Assembly (NCBI GenBank): GCA_029948255.1
Contig: JALIZF010001938.1
Span: 865,501 to 929,500 of the forward strand
Direction of reading: 5' to 3'
From: Telmatactis stephensoni
Lineage: Eukaryota; Cnidaria; Anthozoa; Actiniaria; Isophelliidae
Length of the DNA stretch: 64,000 nucleotides
Of the stretch, positions 33,921-64,000 are shown one piece after another. The stretch's first letter is position 1. Each line of letters opens with the position of its first letter. The notes below the pieces were generated by a model that ran no database searches, was not told the origin of the DNA, and worked only from the letters and a program-made list of their open reading frames with translations. The translations under genes and the position numbers were made by a program.

Positions 33921-35967
33921 TACAATAAAAAGACTATTCATTTAGGGGAACGATTTTTGGGTCTAAATCATGGAATATCAGTTTGGAAATGTGGTGCGCC
34001 AAGACGTAGAATCATTGTTTTTATCGATAAAAATAATTTGCATAATCAAGACCCAGGGCATCGAACGGAAGCGGCGACACAAAACCCAGGTTAAAACAAA
34101 GTATTGTTGATAATATAAATTGGAAAGCATCTTCTGTCGCTAACAAGCGTTTATATTTAGAGACCAATGAGTAGAAGTCTTTCATAAAAACATATATTGT
34201 ACTGGTCTTAGAGAAATAGCCCTCATACCCAAACTCGAGCGTGCTCAGTCAAAGTGCAAAAAAGTGATCAATTGTATTAAAAACAAAAATCCACTAGCTT
34301 TTGTAGACAAAGGCTCTTAAGTGGGGATATTTTTATCAAGAGACGTCGAATAGAATTTTTTTGAAGAGTGCAAACTATAGCCACTGAAACAAATAAGCTT
34401 TTACACACAGAGCACTAATGTAGCACTGGTATTTAGTGTTTTAAAGAATGAAAATCGCGGAAGGACAAGTATCATACATAGACCCATTGTCTCCAACATG
34501 AGATCTCTATATATGGCACGTGAAGCATATTCTCATTCCTAACACCCGAAAGTGTAGGACTCTTGGCAATGTACAAAAGTCCCTCCAAAAGTTGGACGTG
34601 CAAAAGTAGACGTATAAAGACCTTGACGTGCCCAGAGAAAAGTCACAGGAAAAGATTGCAGTGACAGACCACTTGACTACAACTACCAGCTAGAATGCTT
34701 TAAAAATTTCCTTTCCCAATTTAAACCTTCATTAGACTACCTCTACACTAATCAGGATAAATTTCAAAATGCATCGTTTCTCCGTGTTCGTCGTTCACAT
34801 CGACACCGCGCGCGTTTTCTTAACAAAAGAAAAACGCCGTATTAGTATCTCCTTGGATGATAGCACAATTGACAACGCAACATATAGAGTGAATGAATTT
34901 TATTTTGATTGATTTGTGAGGACAACAAAACACAACAAATATTTTATCAGAACAGATTTCTTGAATGCAAGAATGCTTATGATATTTGCACACGAAGGCA
35001 TCTTATCGCCGCTTTACATGTCCCAGTCTGCGATCTGTCGCCCTGTGTCGAGACCTAGATGCGCTGAGTGAATAATACTGCGTCATAAATAAGCTACAAG
35101 TAGGTTAATCAATATCAGTAATAGATTAGCTTTATATAGAGAGTAGTACGAAAATATATATTGAACAGAGCGGTGATTTTACATTAAAACGACTAAACTA
35201 ATGTACAGGCTATAAATAATCAACTAATAAATAAAATGAAAAAAGAATACAAAGAATTGCAAGAAAACCATTTGTGGCCTCATCTCGTCAACCTCGTTCG
35301 CAGGAGTGAAGGGAATAAGGCCGTGGTCTCATGAGATCCGTCATATTAAAAATCTGGGAAAAGTAAATAGTCGGGTCTTTCTATTCTTAGTCCACCTCCT
35401 AAGTTCCTCCTAAGTTAGAGTTGGGTTTAGAGTTGCATCCTCTATGTCAAGCCTTAGTCTTCCACTAACGTTTGCCGACCTCCTCTCCACTGACATACGA
35501 ACCGTGTTTTCATCTTGTGACGACCGACGAAATGGTTAACAATTAATCTATGACAAAATCACGATTTATCAAAATGAATAAGACTCAATGAAAAAAGATC
35601 CAGATGCAACCGCAAGCTACGGTATGATTGGATTGCCTCGTTGACATCGAAATCGCCAGAAACTTTTGTCTGATTCATAATCTCCGACGACAGGCACTAT
35701 TGACGAAAGCTGAGATCATTTAGTATGGCTCAACTTGGATCTCTTTCATTTTGAAGGCCAAATTCATTTTTGGTAATAAATCAATCAAAACATGTATAAT
35801 AAGATAATAACCAATCAGCTCCCTCGATTGGTCAAAATCCCTCAATGAGGAAAACATTTACAAACAATATATTCTTAAAAACAAATCAAGGTGTCGGCTG
35901 GAAAACAATATCAAATATATCTATTTAACCAGCCAATCAAATTCATCTATTACTACGAATTAACCAA
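33921..35967. other. Spacer between the kinase start and the coiled-coil gene end
   Basis: Both neighbours are on the minus strand, so this holds the kinase promoter/5' UTR and the 3' UTR of the large coiled-coil gene. No ORF, RNA gene or sharp repeat is supported. Confidence 0.6.
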
Positions 35968-63418
<27,451 letters not shown>

Positions 63419-64000
63419 AAATTAGTTAGCTATGATTAATAAGTTAATCAAATTCGACTTAATATCACTCTAAAAGAGAGGGGTGAGCAATAGAGCTCTT
63501 TCTATTGTCCTCTCGTCTGCTCCGATAATGGGATTATCTTGACAGGTAAGGGGGCCAGTGATGACAGATTTAACTTTAACGTTCCTACCAAGCCCACCAG
63601 CGAGCGGATTATTTTCGGTAATTTGACTACGAGTCAGTAAACAGAAAGCGTGACCGTTGGCCCGGCAGTAGAGGATTATCCAAATATAAAACTTTCTGTA
63701 TCTGAACCGGCACATTTATATTGACAGAACTGTTAGCTATTTTAGATGGACCGGGAAGAGCCAAGGGAAAAATACAGCATAATTCTAGCATAACAATAAC
63801 ACCATAACAATGAGGATTATATTTCTAGTATGAACACCACATCATATTTTCCATAGCAGTTTTTAGCAGTCTTTGTTGATTGGTGTTGTATTTTGTCTCC
63901 AAGACACCAAGGCGGCCATCGTTCCGAGTGGATCACCGAAAAGCGTTTCAGTTGAGTGTTCGATAGATAACGTGATCAAACGGATTTGGATAATCCTCTA
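63419..64000. other. Upstream flank of the coiled-coil gene
   Basis: This would be the promoter or 5' UTR region if the candidate first exon is right. No coding evidence. Confidence 0.5.

Overview
The window is a eukaryotic, AT-rich, intron-rich segment from an invertebrate. The best fit is a cnidarian, probably a stony coral. The evidence is a PAN-EGF-fibrinogen-like secreted gene of the type annotated in corals as 'uncharacterized skeletal organic matrix protein 5-like', small phase-consistent exons separated by short introns, and a dense load of hairpin MITEs. No prokaryotic feature, rRNA or functional tRNA was found. All gene models were built by hand from splice sites and reading-frame phase.

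Layout. (1) 1-2281: intergenic sequence ending in a roughly 580-bp TCATTG hexamer tract. (2) 2282-8664 (+): six-exon secreted PAN/EGF/fibrinogen-like gene, 381 aa, with many hairpin elements in its introns. (3) 8665-11118: intergenic, with a degenerate pogo/Tigger-like element. (4) 11119-23187 (+): four-exon secreted trypsin-like serine protease, 266 aa, with the triad and D189 present but Arg in place of Gly193. (5) Inside its last intron, on the opposite strand, a 6.7-kb DNA-transposon-like element (15574-22320) with terminal inverted repeats of about 110 bp. It carries one intact five-exon gene (16297-21450) for a 1,498-aa protein. That protein has two CxxC...HxxC modules, a candidate RNase H-like acidic triad, a FEN/XPG (PIN-like) set of acidic motifs, and a C-terminal tesmin/TSO1-type CXC domain. 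This is the best candidate for an undescribed system. (6) 23904-33920 (-): eight-exon PIM-family serine/threonine kinase, 425 aa, convergent with the protease. (7) 35968-62198 (-), probably starting at 63418: a 38- or 39-exon gene for a charged, coiled-coil-rich protein of about 2,630-2,670 aa. It is built from tandem duplicates of a six-exon cassette of roughly 400-500 codons. Its function is not recognised.

The protein-coding genes look individually regulated and do not form a pathway. What links the region is repeated invasion by mobile DNA: hairpin MITEs sharing a GCGCTCTGATTGGCTG motif, GTTGCG-type and Tigger-like MITEs, tRNA-derived SINEs, a 65-bp hairpin with a perfect 9-bp target duplication, and long foldback palindromes. 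Satellite tracts (TCATTG, GGAA, TCAA, a 28-bp minisatellite) lie mainly in introns.
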